From assembly GCF_021134715.1 (NCBI RefSeq), contig NC_060019.1, positions 9,872,001-9,936,000 on the forward strand: a DNA stretch of 64,000 nucleotides, given 5' to 3'. Shown here piece by piece: positions 49,767 to 62,268 of this stretch. Origin of the DNA: Daphnia pulex. Taxonomy: Eukaryota > Arthropoda > Branchiopoda > Diplostraca > Daphniidae. The first letter of the stretch is position 1, and each line of letters opens with the position of its first letter. Made by a program: the position numbers and the translations under genes. The notes below the pieces were generated by a model that saw only the letters and a list, made by a program, of their open reading frames with translations, was not told the DNA's origin and did no database searches.

Positions 49767-49871
49767 ATGAGTGAAGTGATGTCAGTGAAAGTGTGTAGAC
49801 GACTAGACAGGGCGTGCCCGGGTGCCAATCACAGTTTCTCGGACATCTGTACCCAACTAATTTCGTTTCCG
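49767..49871 (+). CDS. orphan candidate first exon (35 aa)
   Basis: ATG opens MSEVMSVKVCRRLDRACPG and runs 35 codons in phase 0 to a perfect donor (CCG|GTAAGT). No downstream partner exon or family was identified, so it may be a first exon of a distant gene, a 5' UTR exon with a small open frame, or chance. Confidence 0.25.
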
Positions 49872-52117
49872 GTAAGTCGTTATTCATTTTATTATTCAAC
49901 AAACCCATGCCCACGCTTATCAAGGGCTCGTCTGCTATACGCTTGATTGTGATTGATGTGTTTTCCTGACCTTCACTTCGACCAGTTGATTTTCTCTGCT
50001 TTAGATTTAAGTGCTTTGGGTCACACCTTGTCAACATATTGAGCGTTAAAAAAACTTTTCCCTTTGATCATGTCAGATGGCAAATTCTTTCCGGTGATTT
50101 TCATTCAAATGGATTTGGGAGACGAAATTTCTTGGTGACCCATATTCGCGACCAAGCTTCCGTGCAATTTCTTCTTGGGGCTATCCAGTTGCAATTCGAG
50201 ACAATATAGGGTTTGCGCAGGGTTAATATTTTATTCGGCATTTCAAACGAGTCCATGCAATATGTTAACTATCAGTTATTTTGGCACTCCCTATTTAGTG
50301 CTAAAATATCTGTGCCATTCTCTCGTCCGATGTATTTGATCTAATGGGCATTTGCTGATTTTTTTTCTAGTCCCGGGTATGATACGACACACCCCATTGT
50401 ATCGAAAAGATAGACTGTAAGGAAAAAAGGGTTTGAAATTGATCCGCCCATGCATTTACACACTGTGATACGCTGGATTGGAGCATGGGAAACAACTTAA
50501 AACTAATTTCTACTATTTACTTTAGGGTTTTCTGTTGTAAAGAGATAATGAACATTGTTGAGTATTGCATAGTATGTCTTGTAAGTGACTTTGCTGGAAT
50601 TTTAGTGTATTTTCAGCCACCGTTATCAGTTTCAAACTAATGTTGCTTCACCAGCTTACGCTTCAGGGAGCCACACTATAGATAACAGATGAATTTCTTA
50701 ACTTTTATGTTCGGTTTATTCAATCAATGAATCCTTGTAGACGTAATAATCGATCTACTCAAATTTTACCAACAGGACGCTCGGGTTTATTTGATTAGAC
50801 AAGAATTACCAAGGACTTCATTGAACGAATTTCGAGTTCTCTTGTTTAGCCAGTTACTTGATCTGGAATATTAATGAATTAATCCACTGAACCGAATTGG
50901 CGTATAGCTATTCTTACACTAGTATATATTAACTGAAATCCTCATTTATTGTAAATAATATGGGCACACCGTGATACGCGAAATAATGATTTTTTCAGTT
51001 CATTTAATGAAAATATTATTTTTTAAGGTGATCCTTTTGATATTTCGATCACATCCACGCTCAATTGGGATATGACATTGACGTCACAAGGTGCTTCGAT
51101 TTTCTAGCCAGAAACTCTTCGTTCAATCCAAAATCAAATTTTTTATTCCGTCATACGAAAAACCTTTATTTATTCATTTTGTAAGATCTCCGGTTTCATA
51201 ATAATTGAATGACTCGCATAAAAATACAGACTGGATGGCAAAGGTTGGTTGCAGTGTATGTTGGAAAAGGCGAGTGACAACGGGATCGTTTATCTTGGTT
51301 AAACTGAATAATATTTTTTTTTATTTAACCCTAACTAGTGTAACTCACTAATTTCAAAAGAGCACTTTCGATACGTAATTTGGGCGTCTACACGCGATTA
51401 GCTTCCGGTAATATTTGCTGAGGTTATTAGTTTCGTATAGGATCATTGTCATCCAACCACACCGGCTATCGTATGAGAATGATATAACTTATATTTACTT
51501 GATTATTCATCCCATCAATGAATTCATCACCCGTTAAGGAATTGATAAAATGTTGTCATGGATAAATCTAAACAACTAATACCCAGACTACATAACCATT
51601 TCAATAAGTAAGCGGTGAATGAGATTTTCTAATTTCACTAGGAACAGTCCTGGAATAACAATGTTTTGGTTCTCTAACTAGCGTTAGCATAACTGTCTTG
51701 CTCTATCTTAACTGTACATCGTTTGATAAATATAGTGTGGGATTATCCTGCGCATAGTGCGTAAATAACTAATATGTTTCTTTAGTTCGTTAAACGAAAT
51801 TGAATTTTAGGTTTTAAAACATTTATTAATTGGTGACAAACTTCAAACTTGCATGGGCAAACTTTAATTTCAGTTGGAGACAAAGTCAGGGATATCAAGA
51901 TAGTGGTATTATGATTGTGATCGACCCAAATGGCACATGCATGGTAGGAGTAAATTGGCGTAAATTGGGAGATTACACCAAGTGATTGCGCGTCGGCGTG
52001 ATAATTGTACAACCTGGCCTACTGTTTCCTACTTCAGCTTGTTCACATATGCACACTGCACACAAGTTTGAAACACATACGAAACAGCCGAGCGCTATGA
52101 CGCTATCGGTTCCATAC

Positions 52118-52209
52118 CTGAAAATGTCGCCCCCTTGTTCCGGCAACTCCCGGCGTAACTTTTCCCATGTCTCGTCTATGTCAGGAAGTGCGTAGGCGAC
52201 CGAATGCAT
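52118..52209 (-). CDS. orphan candidate exon (31 aa)
   Basis: Minus-strand ATG opens MHSVAYALPDIDETWEKLRR and reads 30 codons plus two bases to a consensus donor (TTCAG|GTATGG). The open frame extends upstream of the ATG for about 20 more codons. Composition (charged amphipathic helix, codon use) is protein-like, unlike the AT-rich surroundings. No partner exon was found on the minus strand to the left, so it may be a relic or part of a long-intron gene. Family not recognised. Confidence 0.3.
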
Positions 52210-54356
52210 TAGTAACGAACGGATCTTCTTTAATAGTCTACCGTGACTCGTTTCGAGAATATATGTGCGTCAGCGATTTTCTTTCCATTAGAACTTCAAT
52301 GGAAATATTCAACAAGTATAATCGGAAGCGGACGAACTAAGATCAATTGTTTGTCTTCACCCGGAAACGGTTTAAAATTTGTATAAAATTAGAAATGATC
52401 CCGCTGTCGTTCCGTTTCCTTCAGGCAGATGTTTTTGACTAAATGCTCTTCCAGAAATTATCTCAGGTTGGCCGTGTCACCTTCCGTTGGCCGTATCATT
52501 TCCTAAAATCGCGAGAAATTTTTCTTATGAAAGCCAAATCGTTGATTGATTTGTTTCGTGACTAGCAGCTCTTCAAAAACGAGAACATGAATTCCCAAGG
52601 ACTGAAACTCGATGAAGGAACAAACGAATGACGTCATTTGTGACGCTCGAACTGCTATCGTGGTTATAAATTAAAATGTATGACGTCTTTCGTTACATTC
52701 CATCGTTAAGTTAGGGTTGGTTTATTTCGCCATTTAAACCTAAACGGCCGAAGTACTACACATAACTTACTTATATGATATATAAGCTCCGCACGTAAAG
52801 TATTATATACCGTAAGTATTTTTTCTGCCTATAGATCCGTGAGTCGTTATATTAACAGCAATCCGTGCGTGATTTTTCCACATAACAAAGTAGCCTACGA
52901 TGAATTTGTTTGTTTGTGCAACCCAAAAAATAGTCTCATTTACTGGTTGAAACAAAACCAGCCGTGTAATAGTACCCCAGACGACATTGTGTGTTATTGA
53001 TGTGTTCTCCTGCAGGTGGACGACGGGCGCAATAGCTAATGACCAGGACAAGGGCGGGACGGTCCGAGCTCGATTTGCATAGCGTATAACGATGTTAATT
53101 TAGGTCTTACAACAAAAGTCTAGACGAATCCCCATCATCATATTTGGGTTAGTTAACAAGAGATACACATACTCGGAAAAGTCTTGACACAGTCTCTTGC
53201 GTTGTAAGTAGCTTTGCCCAACAAAATTATAGTTTCCTAAACTCTGGCTAATGTTTTATTCGTGATTTCGTTCACGGCAGCAAATCTCGATTTACTGTAT
53301 GACGTATCGTCTGATATTGATGAAGATTTTCTTTTGGTTATTTCAGTGACTTAGTTTGTAGGCCTACAAGCAATAAAATATGCAGTTCTCTGGAGTGCAA
53401 CTTGGGGGATTGTGCAAGAATATCCAACCTTATGATTGCATTTGAGGCACTTGAATGAAAATCAAACAAGAAAATGGATTCACTAAATGCGCAAAGTATG
53501 TGAGTAATGTCAACCATTTCTGTTACGAAGTTGCGTGTTTTATGTCTGCTATTGTTATGTTAGGTAGATTCAAGATCCACTCTAGTAGTCGGGATAACGA
53601 TAAAGTTCTAGCCCTTTTCTCTCTTTCATGGTAGTATAGGCCTAACGGGTCTCTAAAAAGCATTGCACTAAGGTAAGAAAATCAAATTTCGAGCTTTAAA
53701 TAATTTTTTTAGTTTGAATATTTCATTCTCGATTCCCTGGCTTTTATTTGCACACTCCTACTAAATTAAGAGAATCATTATTCACGTTTAGAAAATTGCC
53801 GGAAATTGCGTCATTACAAATTTATGGCTTTGTGCAATTTAGTTTGATTAATTTTCGCTCTATTGCGCTTCTTCATCTTACCGTCTAAACGCCTTACCGT
53901 ATCAGTGATGCACTTGATTATTTTGGAATTCTCTTTCTTCGAAGGAGAATGTTTATTAAAGGCCATGCCAAAATTACGCGCATGTATTCTAAGAAGATAT
54001 TTATCAGAGCTCTCCAATTTGAGCGACTTTGTGATGCTACCCTTTCAATGCTGGAATGATTTTTTGATATGGCGGACGTGCCGAGGTGGAATTTTCAACA
54101 AAGAAAACATTGAGTGTAGCTTTATAGAGCGTCAAATTACGAAATCGATAAAAAGTAAAACGACGCCGGAGGAAGAGGCGAGCTGGCCATTGACATTCAG
54201 ACGAAAAGCAGCGACAGCGTACATTTTTCATTGTAGCGTTTTTCCTCTAACAAACTCTAAAAGCTACTAACTAAACAAAACTCCTCTTTTCTGACCCTTT
54301 TAGTTGTCATATACTGACTTCTTGTTGAACTAACTAATAACTAACGCTAACTAACT

Positions 54357-54372
54357 GATCAGTGCACTGATC
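54357..54372. repeat. perfect 16-bp palindrome
   Basis: GATCAGTGCACTGATC is fully self-complementary and follows a run of CTAA-type repeats. It could be a dimeric transcription-factor site or a hairpin; chance is not excluded. Confidence 0.6.
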
Positions 54373-55678
54373 CAATGAAACATTAATATTCTGGCAGTTG
54401 TTTTTAATTTGAAATTTCCGGTGCAAATCCACGCCAACTCGTTTTGTGTCACTAGAAGGAAAATGCAAAGTAGCCGTTGAAGCAAAGGCTCGGCACGCAA
54501 AGCAAACGACAAAGTTAACAATTTTTTAAAATCCAATTCCCCTTAAACGAAAGCTGGCGAAGAAGATTGTAATTTTCCCGGAGATCTCGTAGGCAACGAT
54601 TTAAAGTTAAAAATAATGTGCGCATATGATTCGCCAAAGTGAGTGGGCACCAATTCTGTTGTCTAAGAACAAGGGATTTACATTTAATAACTCTAGTTAA
54701 CTAAGCGTCATTCTGCTATACAGTAGTTTTCGGAAATATGATTCAATACGGGTAATTGATTGAAGTTTGAATAGAGTCCCCGTGAGACTGTTCATCGAAT
54801 GCTGGTTGCAGTCTTGCAGAAATATATAATATTACTAACAACAATAAGCCTTTTTCTGTATGGTCTTAGGGGAATTTTATAGCAGTTATCTCACTACTTG
54901 ACAGATGAGAAGCTGTATCAATAATTCGTGCTACGTAATGCTTTCCGTCTTGTGAACTTTGACCACCTGTGTTTTATTTTATAATGGGTTTAATTAAAAT
55001 TTAGTTTATGAGAACTGCGTTCTATATACCGTCCGTATAAATGTGGTTTAAATACCACTGAGACGACCAATAAGGATATATTGATTTTCTGAAAATGAGC
55101 ACAGAGTTTTAGAGAGTGTGAGAAGTCAGCCTGTAATGAAATGTACCACAGTTCCAGTTGGGCCCGTCATACAAGTCACATTTTAAAAATCATAAACTTG
55201 TAGACTTGGACAATAACTGAAGTGTGGACTTTCTGGGCTGACATCGTCTTCAAAAATCAAATAAAAACAAATTGGAAAAATAAGGCTTAGATTGCTTGAA
55301 ATCTTAGTAGTGTAGTTGACACAAATGGAGCATGTGTTTACTGAATGAAGGAATTACCTACGTAAATTAACGTGTTTTGCTTTTATACTCCATTAAATGG
55401 CTATAAATGCTCATTTGTTAGAATTTCTAAAATGAAATGTAAGCACTGTTTGATTTACAATGTAAAAAGTTGTGATTGGCATTTGCCACTTCCCATCCTA
55501 CTCCACTATTTTTTGTTACCACGTTTTCAATTTTCAATAAAGACGAATTAAATTTTAATATATTTATAATTGAATCAAAATTACGAAACTTTGGTCAGTA
55601 GACAAAAGCATTTTTTTTTATTGTATTATTCATCTTCAATAAAAAATATAATTAATCATTGTTAAAATTGCAACACAG

Positions 55679-55824
55679 CTCCGATATTTCCGCCGGGAAT
55701 TGTGGTCGACTCGTCTCGTGTCTCATTGTCAGTATCACAGTCGATGGAGAAGGTTGTCCAGTTTCGCGGTTTTCTCATTCACAACTGTGCTGATGGACCT
55801 CTGGATATGTTTGGCTCAATTTCA
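55679..55824 (+). CDS. orphan candidate exon with weak Reeler-like motif
   Basis: A segment between an acceptor (AACACAG) and a strong donor (TTTCA|GTAAGT) reads without a stop for 48 codons, including PPGIVVDSSRVSLSVSQS and VVQFRGFLIHNCADG. The QFRGFLIHN...G pattern resembles the FxGFLLQA core of Reeler domains found in secreted arthropod defence proteins and reductases, but the match is short and lacks other landmarks. No neighbouring exons were found. It may be a fragment or pseudogene. Confidence 0.3.
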
Positions 55825-57139
55825 GTAAGTTTATACATTCCTTTCTAGATGTCTTACATGCAGGCTTTAATGTAAATTGAGTGCTTCATGAAATCAACAT
55901 TTTTACCCAAAATTGATTAGCTCTGTTTAAAGTAGTGGCTCGCATTTGCCTTTTGGCAAAGCCCAGCTATGATTTCGTACACGTGGGATGTACATGACGC
56001 AGAACTCCCTTAGAAAAAAGTTACATGTAGTCTTTTTTACATTTGATAATTATGCATTGGTCCGCATTGGTCGCCTCCCGGAAGTCGATACTAATACTTT
56101 CTCCCGCCTACACTCTGAATTGCTTTATACAAAGGGAAGGCGTACCCAGGGAGATTTGCCAGTGGGTTCATGATTATTTACGTCGCTATTGGAAAATTAA
56201 TTAAGTATCTTTCATTCGTGGGTCTTATTGGATTAAGCAATCATATCTATTTATGAACCGTGGTTATTATTTCATTCGTGGTCAAATGGTACTGATTACG
56301 ATTGACTTAAATATTGTTGTGCGTCATTTACGAATGCTATTAGAGTGACTGACTGATTCAATTATTTTGGTGAAATCTTTTGGGGAAATCGAATACTGAA
56401 AATACGTTCGTCGCAGAGTCACATGTGGGTATTCAATTTCCAACCTATTTGCTTTCGTTCGACTTCCCTTTGTTGTAGGTACCCGTACAAAAGAATCTAT
56501 CGAAAATTACGACGTAAACAAGTTTGTATAAATGGGATTTATAATATTCTCCGTCCAATTTCCACGTGGAATTTCCATTCATTTCGCCCAATCCTTGACG
56601 TATTCTAAAAGATTCAACTTAATCACTCTGCGCTAGGGAGAAAAACAACGACCGTTTAAATTTCTTTATCAGAAATAATCCGATCCTTTTATCTTTGTAT
56701 CCTTTTATAGCTGCCAACGTCCCAGGCGAATAAACTTAACATAGTGAAAACATTTCTGAGCCATCGTTACAGTCAGTCTTCCATCAACCAATCTTAGGAA
56801 GATTCTAATCCCAAGTATTCAATCCTCACCTTTTTTAGCAAAACGATCGCCATGCTTTTTTTGTTTTTATTATTATAGCCACTGAGTTCACAGTATTCGC
56901 GACAGGCATTAAATTTTAACCCGTAAACCCTTCCCCTGAACCCGTCCCTGAATATAATTGGACTTGTGGGCGGATTGGGGTCCATCACTCTCCAAGTTAC
57001 CTCTCACGTTCCAAGTAAACTTGAAAACGCACCCGAACTAGTCACTCATATTCACTCTGAGCTCAAAATCCGGCACAGCACGCTTCCCAGTATTGTTGCG
57101 AATAAAATCGCTTTCCCAACCATCATTACAAAATGTATT

Positions 57140-57163
57140 CAAGTAATATTTAGATATTACTTG
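57140..57163. repeat. 10-bp perfect hairpin with 4-nt loop
   Basis: CAAGTAATAT and its exact reverse complement ATATTACTTG are separated by TTAG. The stem does not extend further with good pairing, so a microRNA precursor is unlikely. Confidence 0.6.
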
Positions 57164-58146
57164 TGTTGTCGAGGAGAATTCGAAATCCTCTTGTCGTGTA
57201 GTGCTCTTGAAATGGGTTGGCTTGGGAATTTGTCCAATTGTTTCTCGTGATTCCGCACGAATAAATCGAGCCGGGGTATGTGCTCTCCGATTCCGCACGC
57301 GACACTGCGTATTACGTTATTGGTTTTATGTATTTCTGGGAAGAAGCATCGGCAATGTCGCATACATTTATTAGGTAACGCACGGTATTGTAAACAATAC
57401 TATACACTCGACGACTTGCACATTGAAAGGGCAACTTTCTTGAAGCTAATGTCAAACTGCGCCAGCGTTAAATGCGGGATCACGCCCGCGTGCCATCACG
57501 TTGCAATGCCCGCCGCCTATGCATGCAAGAAGGTTAGGCGATAGATGGCGGAATCATCCCGAACGTAATCATTATTATTATTTTTTTCACTACGTAGATT
57601 GCTGCGCAAATTAGAAATGAATACTTAGCATTTTGTTTTCCTTTGTTGCCGTGGTTTGACGTTTTGACAAACGCTTTGTTTACTACTAAACGAACAGGTT
57701 ATGAACGTCAACACAATGTGCTAATTATTATGCAAGCTATTCTTGGTGGCACCATTTTGGAATTCCCCGCGCTTGTTTCGAGTTGTTTTCAATCCTTTTT
57801 TTTTGTTGTTGCGTTGTTTGACGAGAAACGGAAGGGTGGACCCGAACAAGGATCGTATAGCTATTACTACCCTTAACCGATGGGGATGGTGGTGGTTACC
57901 ATTTGCACGTGCTCTGAACTGCGGAGGGAGAGACTGAGTGGGCGAGTGGCGCTATCTGATCTATCCCGCGCTGGCGCAACAGAAGCAATGACTCGTTTAT
58001 GGAAACGGCAGTCGTTTTCTCTCTGTCGTCGTTTCCTTTTTGTTCCCCCCCTCTTGCAGCTCGGCTACTGCTCTGAGCCATGCCATGTTGTGTATTAAGG
58101 GCGGGTTTATATATTTTATTTTTTTCCGAGTGTACACGTCTGATGT

Positions 58147-58161
58147 GGTGGTGGTGGTGGT
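58147..58161. repeat. GGT trinucleotide repeat
   Basis: About five GGT units directly upstream of the cadherin-gene TATA box. Confidence 0.8.
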
Positions 58162-58187
58162 AGCAGTAGCTATAGGTAAGGAGAACG

Positions 58188-58225
58188 TATATAGAGCGCT
58201 GCAGCGACTCAAGGGCCCCGTCAGT
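58188..58225 (+). promoter_or_regulatory. core promoter of the cadherin-like gene
   Basis: TATATA at 58188-58193 is followed by TCAGT at 58221-58225, with the initiator A 35 bp after the first T. Nothing else nearby explains the pair, and a leader exon with a strong donor follows. Confidence 0.6.
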
Positions 58226-58711
58226 TGTACGCCAACCTCCGCTTGATTCACACTGACGAGCTGCTCGTGCCAATTCTTCACTTTTCTTTTTGTATAGCGA
58301 GAAAACTTTTTTTTTTCTTTCTTTGCCTTCTGCTAGTGCGTGCCGTTTTGTCTGCTGTCATCTCCATACATTGTGCTGCATCACGTATTAGAATTTGCTG
58401 GCCTCTATCCGGCCCAGCTGCGATGTTTGTTTTCGATTCACTTTTAGCCGTCAGCCGTTTATGCAAATAGAGTAACTCGATCAAAGCCCAGCTTTTGTTT
58501 TTAAAGATATTTGACGTGATTGGATCCCTTTTGTGTACCCTCGAAATTGGGTAGGTGCGCAATATTCGGCAATATTGAACATAACCGTTAACATCGATCC
58601 AAGATATATAAACGAACAGCGTTTGCACGACACGAAATTGGCCGTGCCGGTTCATCTAAAGGTAAATCGTAAGACCTTGAATCACGTCTATCAAATCGAC
58701 CCGCATTTCTC
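58223..58711 (+). other. probable 5' UTR exon of the cadherin-like gene
   Basis: Runs from the predicted start site to a strong donor (TTCTC|GTAAGT). The following intron of 123 bp ends at a pyrimidine-rich acceptor (TTTCTCTTCTTACAG, ending at 58834). An open frame at the end of this exon begins at a GTG without a usable ATG and is not taken as coding. Confidence 0.45.
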
Positions 58712-58875
58712 GTAAGTGATTTTCCGTCATGTTGTTGCGAGTTCCCAACAGGGAAATAGGAATTTCAAATGAACCGAAACTGATGAAATAAAGGTGGCAA
58801 CTCGTTTATTTGACTGGTATTTCTCTTCTTACAGGAAAAGTTTGTCCGAAAAACGTTGCCAATGGACCGACCGGA

Positions 58876-61800
58876 ATGACGACAATGGCCAGCACAAGTC
58901 GAATACCCATCGCATTATTAGTTCTCCTATTTGGTTTCTTCGGCAACCTACCAGGTAAAAAAGAAAAATTTAAATTCTTGAATGATATTCAGATTTTGAG
59001 GGGTTTGCTTACATCCGCCCGTTTTATTGATCTGTGCTTATAGCTTATATAGTTATTATAGCAAAAATTCGGGTTTTTTTTTTTCTATACAGATGCGCAT
59101 AAGAGAGCTATAGAATATACATATACGTTCATGTGATATAGAATAAGGATTATAACCATATCAATCTAATAGGAGGGCGTTGAGTCTGTCTTCTTGCAGT
59201 GCCGCCCTACACCCTTTTTTTTTTGTTTTGTTGCCGGGCGGCACTCACACAAGAGACAAGAAATGCATAGACCCAAAGTTAGAGCGACCGACAAGCATCA
59301 GAAAAGGGTCTTAAATGGCGACAGTAACGCAGTTTCTTTTTTTCATTTCGGGGACTCATAAAAAAGTATTTAAAAAATGCATCAACAAAAACGAGAAGCA
59401 ACAACAACAACAAGCGGTCTCCGCCCTAAAAAGATTTTTTTTGTGTCCTCGTTTATTGTCCAACTAAGTAGATCCTGTAGTATAGATATAATGAAACATA
59501 ACTGAGATGATTGCCAAATAACGGCATCACACGGCGGCGACACGGCCCGCCTCAACAGAAGCGCTTTATTATGTCGCCACTTTTGTTTTCAATGAAAATA
59601 AATCCTTCAAGGTTTTTTAACATAAAAGTCTGTTTCGAAAAAAAATGGAAAAAAAAATGAACGATTTTGTCTCGGACGTGAGCGTCGGGCTCTTGGTTGG
59701 CAGATCCGTTGACGGCCAGGTGTCACGCAACTGGTGCGGAAGTAAAGTCCCCACACGTCGCAGTTGCATTCTGTCGCCGCCTTTTTCTTTAAAATTTGGT
59801 CCTTTTTTTTCTTTTCTTGGGAAAGTATTCAGCCGCTTTTCGCCTTCCCAATATGGTGTGACAAAAAGGCGACATTTTCATATTTAGAGATTAGTTGAAT
59901 TCCATTTTATTTTTCTAATTTGCTGTTTTAATCTGACAGCTACGTACATATACCCGATACGTCTTTACTGAAGCAATAATTTCAAAAATACTTTCTTTTT
60001 TTTTTATTGTCAAATTTATTTGATTCTCCATTCCGTGGAAATCCAGGTAGGCGAAGTATTAGGCGATAGACGGCGTAAATTCATTTTTAATAAGGTTCTC
60101 TTTTACATCCTGTTCTTGAACAATAGAAGAGAAAGTACCACCTTAATCATTTGATAAATGTCCAAATTATTCCTTCGTTTTATGATGACGCAGTTCCGAG
60201 ACGCGAATTTTTTTAATTGGATTTGAAATCAAGAAGAGGGGAGGAATTTTTCTCTCTCTCAAGAACGGGAATCATTTTGTTCGAAAGCTACGAGCGTCAT
60301 TCACGCCGAGGTCAGGCCACGGTCTTTTATACAGCTGATGCGCCAGCTGTCGGCTACGGAGACTCTACTGCAACACATGTCGAAAGAAAAATAGAATGAA
60401 TAACAGAGACAAACCAGCAGAGGAAAGAGTTTCCAAAGACTCCGACGACGTAATAGACAGGCAATAGCCATTGGAGTTGATACAGAAAATGGCCAGAACC
60501 AATACGGGGAGCAAAAAGCTAACCGCGGAGCACACACACACACAGCTGACGACAACCGTTGGGTCTTATATATTTTCCTCCTATTCTACCTCTTTTTTTT
60601 TTCCTAAATCGTTGGCCGTTGTCTGTCTGGTGCCGTGCGCGATCTCATCGTCTCATTTCGTGATGCCTTTGTTGTTGTTGTTGTTCTTGTTTCACCAAAG
60701 TAGCAGCGGCGGGAGCAGGTGCGTTTCTATCTCCCCTCCCAACGTGCGCAGGGATAGAAAGCGAGCGAGATGAAATTGATAAATAAACAGATCCGAAAAA
60801 ACCGAGCAGCTAGAAAGCCCATCAGCGGTGGGGAAAAGAAAGGGGGGGGCCATACGGTTCAGTTTATACTACATTGTAGGCCCATATAGAGTTCTTATCT
60901 GCGGTTTTGTCAACATGTTAAATGGCCTTATTGCGTTCCAGACGCGCGAGAAATTAAATATTCCCTGGAAACGGGGTGATAATAATTTTTAAAATTTGTT
61001 TCTGAGAGTGTTATTTAAATGGGCTTTTGAGCAATGTCCTTCAAATGTTGATGGCGGTTGTACACTTCGTCAACGCGGGAGCGGGAGAAAAAAAAAACTC
61101 TCGGCCTCTTATTTGAAGATAAGAGCCAGCACACAAGTACATGTTTATGTTTGCAATGCCGAGAAATTGCGAGCTCTGCTCGTGTCTGTTGATCTTCCCC
61201 CGCGTATAGATTATATTTTTATTTTTAACGCACCGCGAAAGTAAAAAACAGATAAAAGAGTGGTGTGTGTACAGAGGCGGTAATAGCCGAAGCAGAAGAG
61301 CCTACACTAGAACACACTGTGCGGTTGCTTGTGTGTCGTGGTATATCCCCGTTGAAATCGTTCCAACAGACTAGATTGACATTCTATATAGATCTACCCA
61401 CAATTATTACGCTTGATGGCCTCTCCATCTCTTATATATTTCTGTTTGTGAAAGAGAAAGGGCATAAAAAAGAGAGATGAGCAGAAAACAACAAAAAAAG
61501 AGAAAAGGGAATAAGCCAAAAACACACAGACACACACAGCAAACGACATTGACTGATTCATTTGTGCTGTTATTGACGCTCGCGGCGCTGGCAGCCATCA
61601 GACCGTCAGCAATGTCTGGCTTGGCTTGTTATTAGCAAGTCATCTCATCTATACGTCATCACCTAGTGATCCTCGTCTTTTTTTCCCATCGCTGCTTTCT
61701 ATGCTTGAATATTTGTGTGTGTGTGTGTCTTCTCTCTTTTGGATGTATTTATTGCTTTGGGATCCTTGTGAAGGCCCCCAGAAAGATGCAAAAAGAAATA

Positions 61801-62268
61801 TGGTTGATGATGAATGATACTAGCAACGACAAGGCATCAACTGCTTGTATATTTATCAACACTCAAGTTTCGAACGCCTTTCCAATTCAACTGTAACTCT
61901 GATTTTCTTTTTCTTGTTTCTCATTTTTTTGAATTTGAAATGTGTCTCGCAACAACTTGACGTGAAACAAATGGAAACAGGATGCTGGACGTTCTTATTG
62001 ACGTCTGCGCCCGAGGTTCAACTCATGGTGGCTTCGTCGACGCCAGCCGGAACGCCCGTCTTCCGTTTTCACGCCGTCCGTTCGCCAACCGACCGAGACG
62101 ATGACCTCTCCGTTTTCTTCTTTGTCGGATCTGCCGAATCAGCGGCATCACCATCCGGTGCTGGCGGCAGTTCCGCCAAACGATCCTTGTTCGTTCTGGA
62201 TTCGTTGACGGGAATCCTCGCCGTGGCTGCTGACGTCAACCTCCAGGACCGCGTCACGCGCAATAAAG
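58876..62268 (+). CDS. N-terminal part of a cadherin-superfamily protein (continues past the window)
   Basis: Two coding exons are visible. 58876-58954 encodes a signal peptide (MTTMASTSRIPIALLVLLFG); its exon starts at 58835. 61981-62268 joins in phase 1 across a 3.0-kb intron and reads CWTFLLTSAPEVQLM, VASSTPAGTPVFRFHAV and LFVLDSLTGILAVAADV. The TPAGTPVFRF and LDSLTGIL..A elements match the opening strand and the LDxxTGxL step of an extracellular cadherin repeat. The exon again ends in phase 1 (AAAG|GTAATG). The calcium-binding DxD and DxNDN motifs would follow in later exons, none of which was found before 64000, so the gene is truncated by the window. Expected role is cell adhesion at the plasma membrane. 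Which cadherin it is cannot be told, and because only one partial repeat is seen the family call is moderate. Confidence 0.65.
58955..61980 (+). other. large intron of the cadherin-like gene
   Basis: 3.0-kb intron bounded by GTAAAA and a CAG acceptor, with matching phase 1 on both sides. It contains short low-complexity runs (poly-T, CA and GT stretches near 60530 and 61710) and no supported nested gene. Confidence 0.5.

Larger units (their letters stand above)
47501..58180. other. AT-rich gene-poor region
   Basis: About 10.7 kb without a complete gene model. It is mostly AT-rich unique-looking DNA. Three isolated segments with open frames and good splice donors (49767-49871 plus, 52118-52209 minus, 55679-55824 plus) are listed separately. 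Other items are a perfect 16-bp palindrome at 54357-54372, a short hairpin at 57140-57163, and TGACGTCA-type sites near 51083 and 52631. Part of it probably regulates the cadherin gene to the right (inference). Confidence 0.4.

Noticed and set aside
52118..52209. Globin E/F-helix resemblance of the orphan minus-strand exon and its upstream frame
   Set aside because: A histidine is followed by a helix-like stretch, but the proximal histidine is missing at the expected spacing and no other globin landmarks are present.
53863..54270. 135-codon plus-strand frame
   Set aside because: Begins at TTG, has no recognisable motif or splice sites, and a competing minus-strand frame overlaps it.
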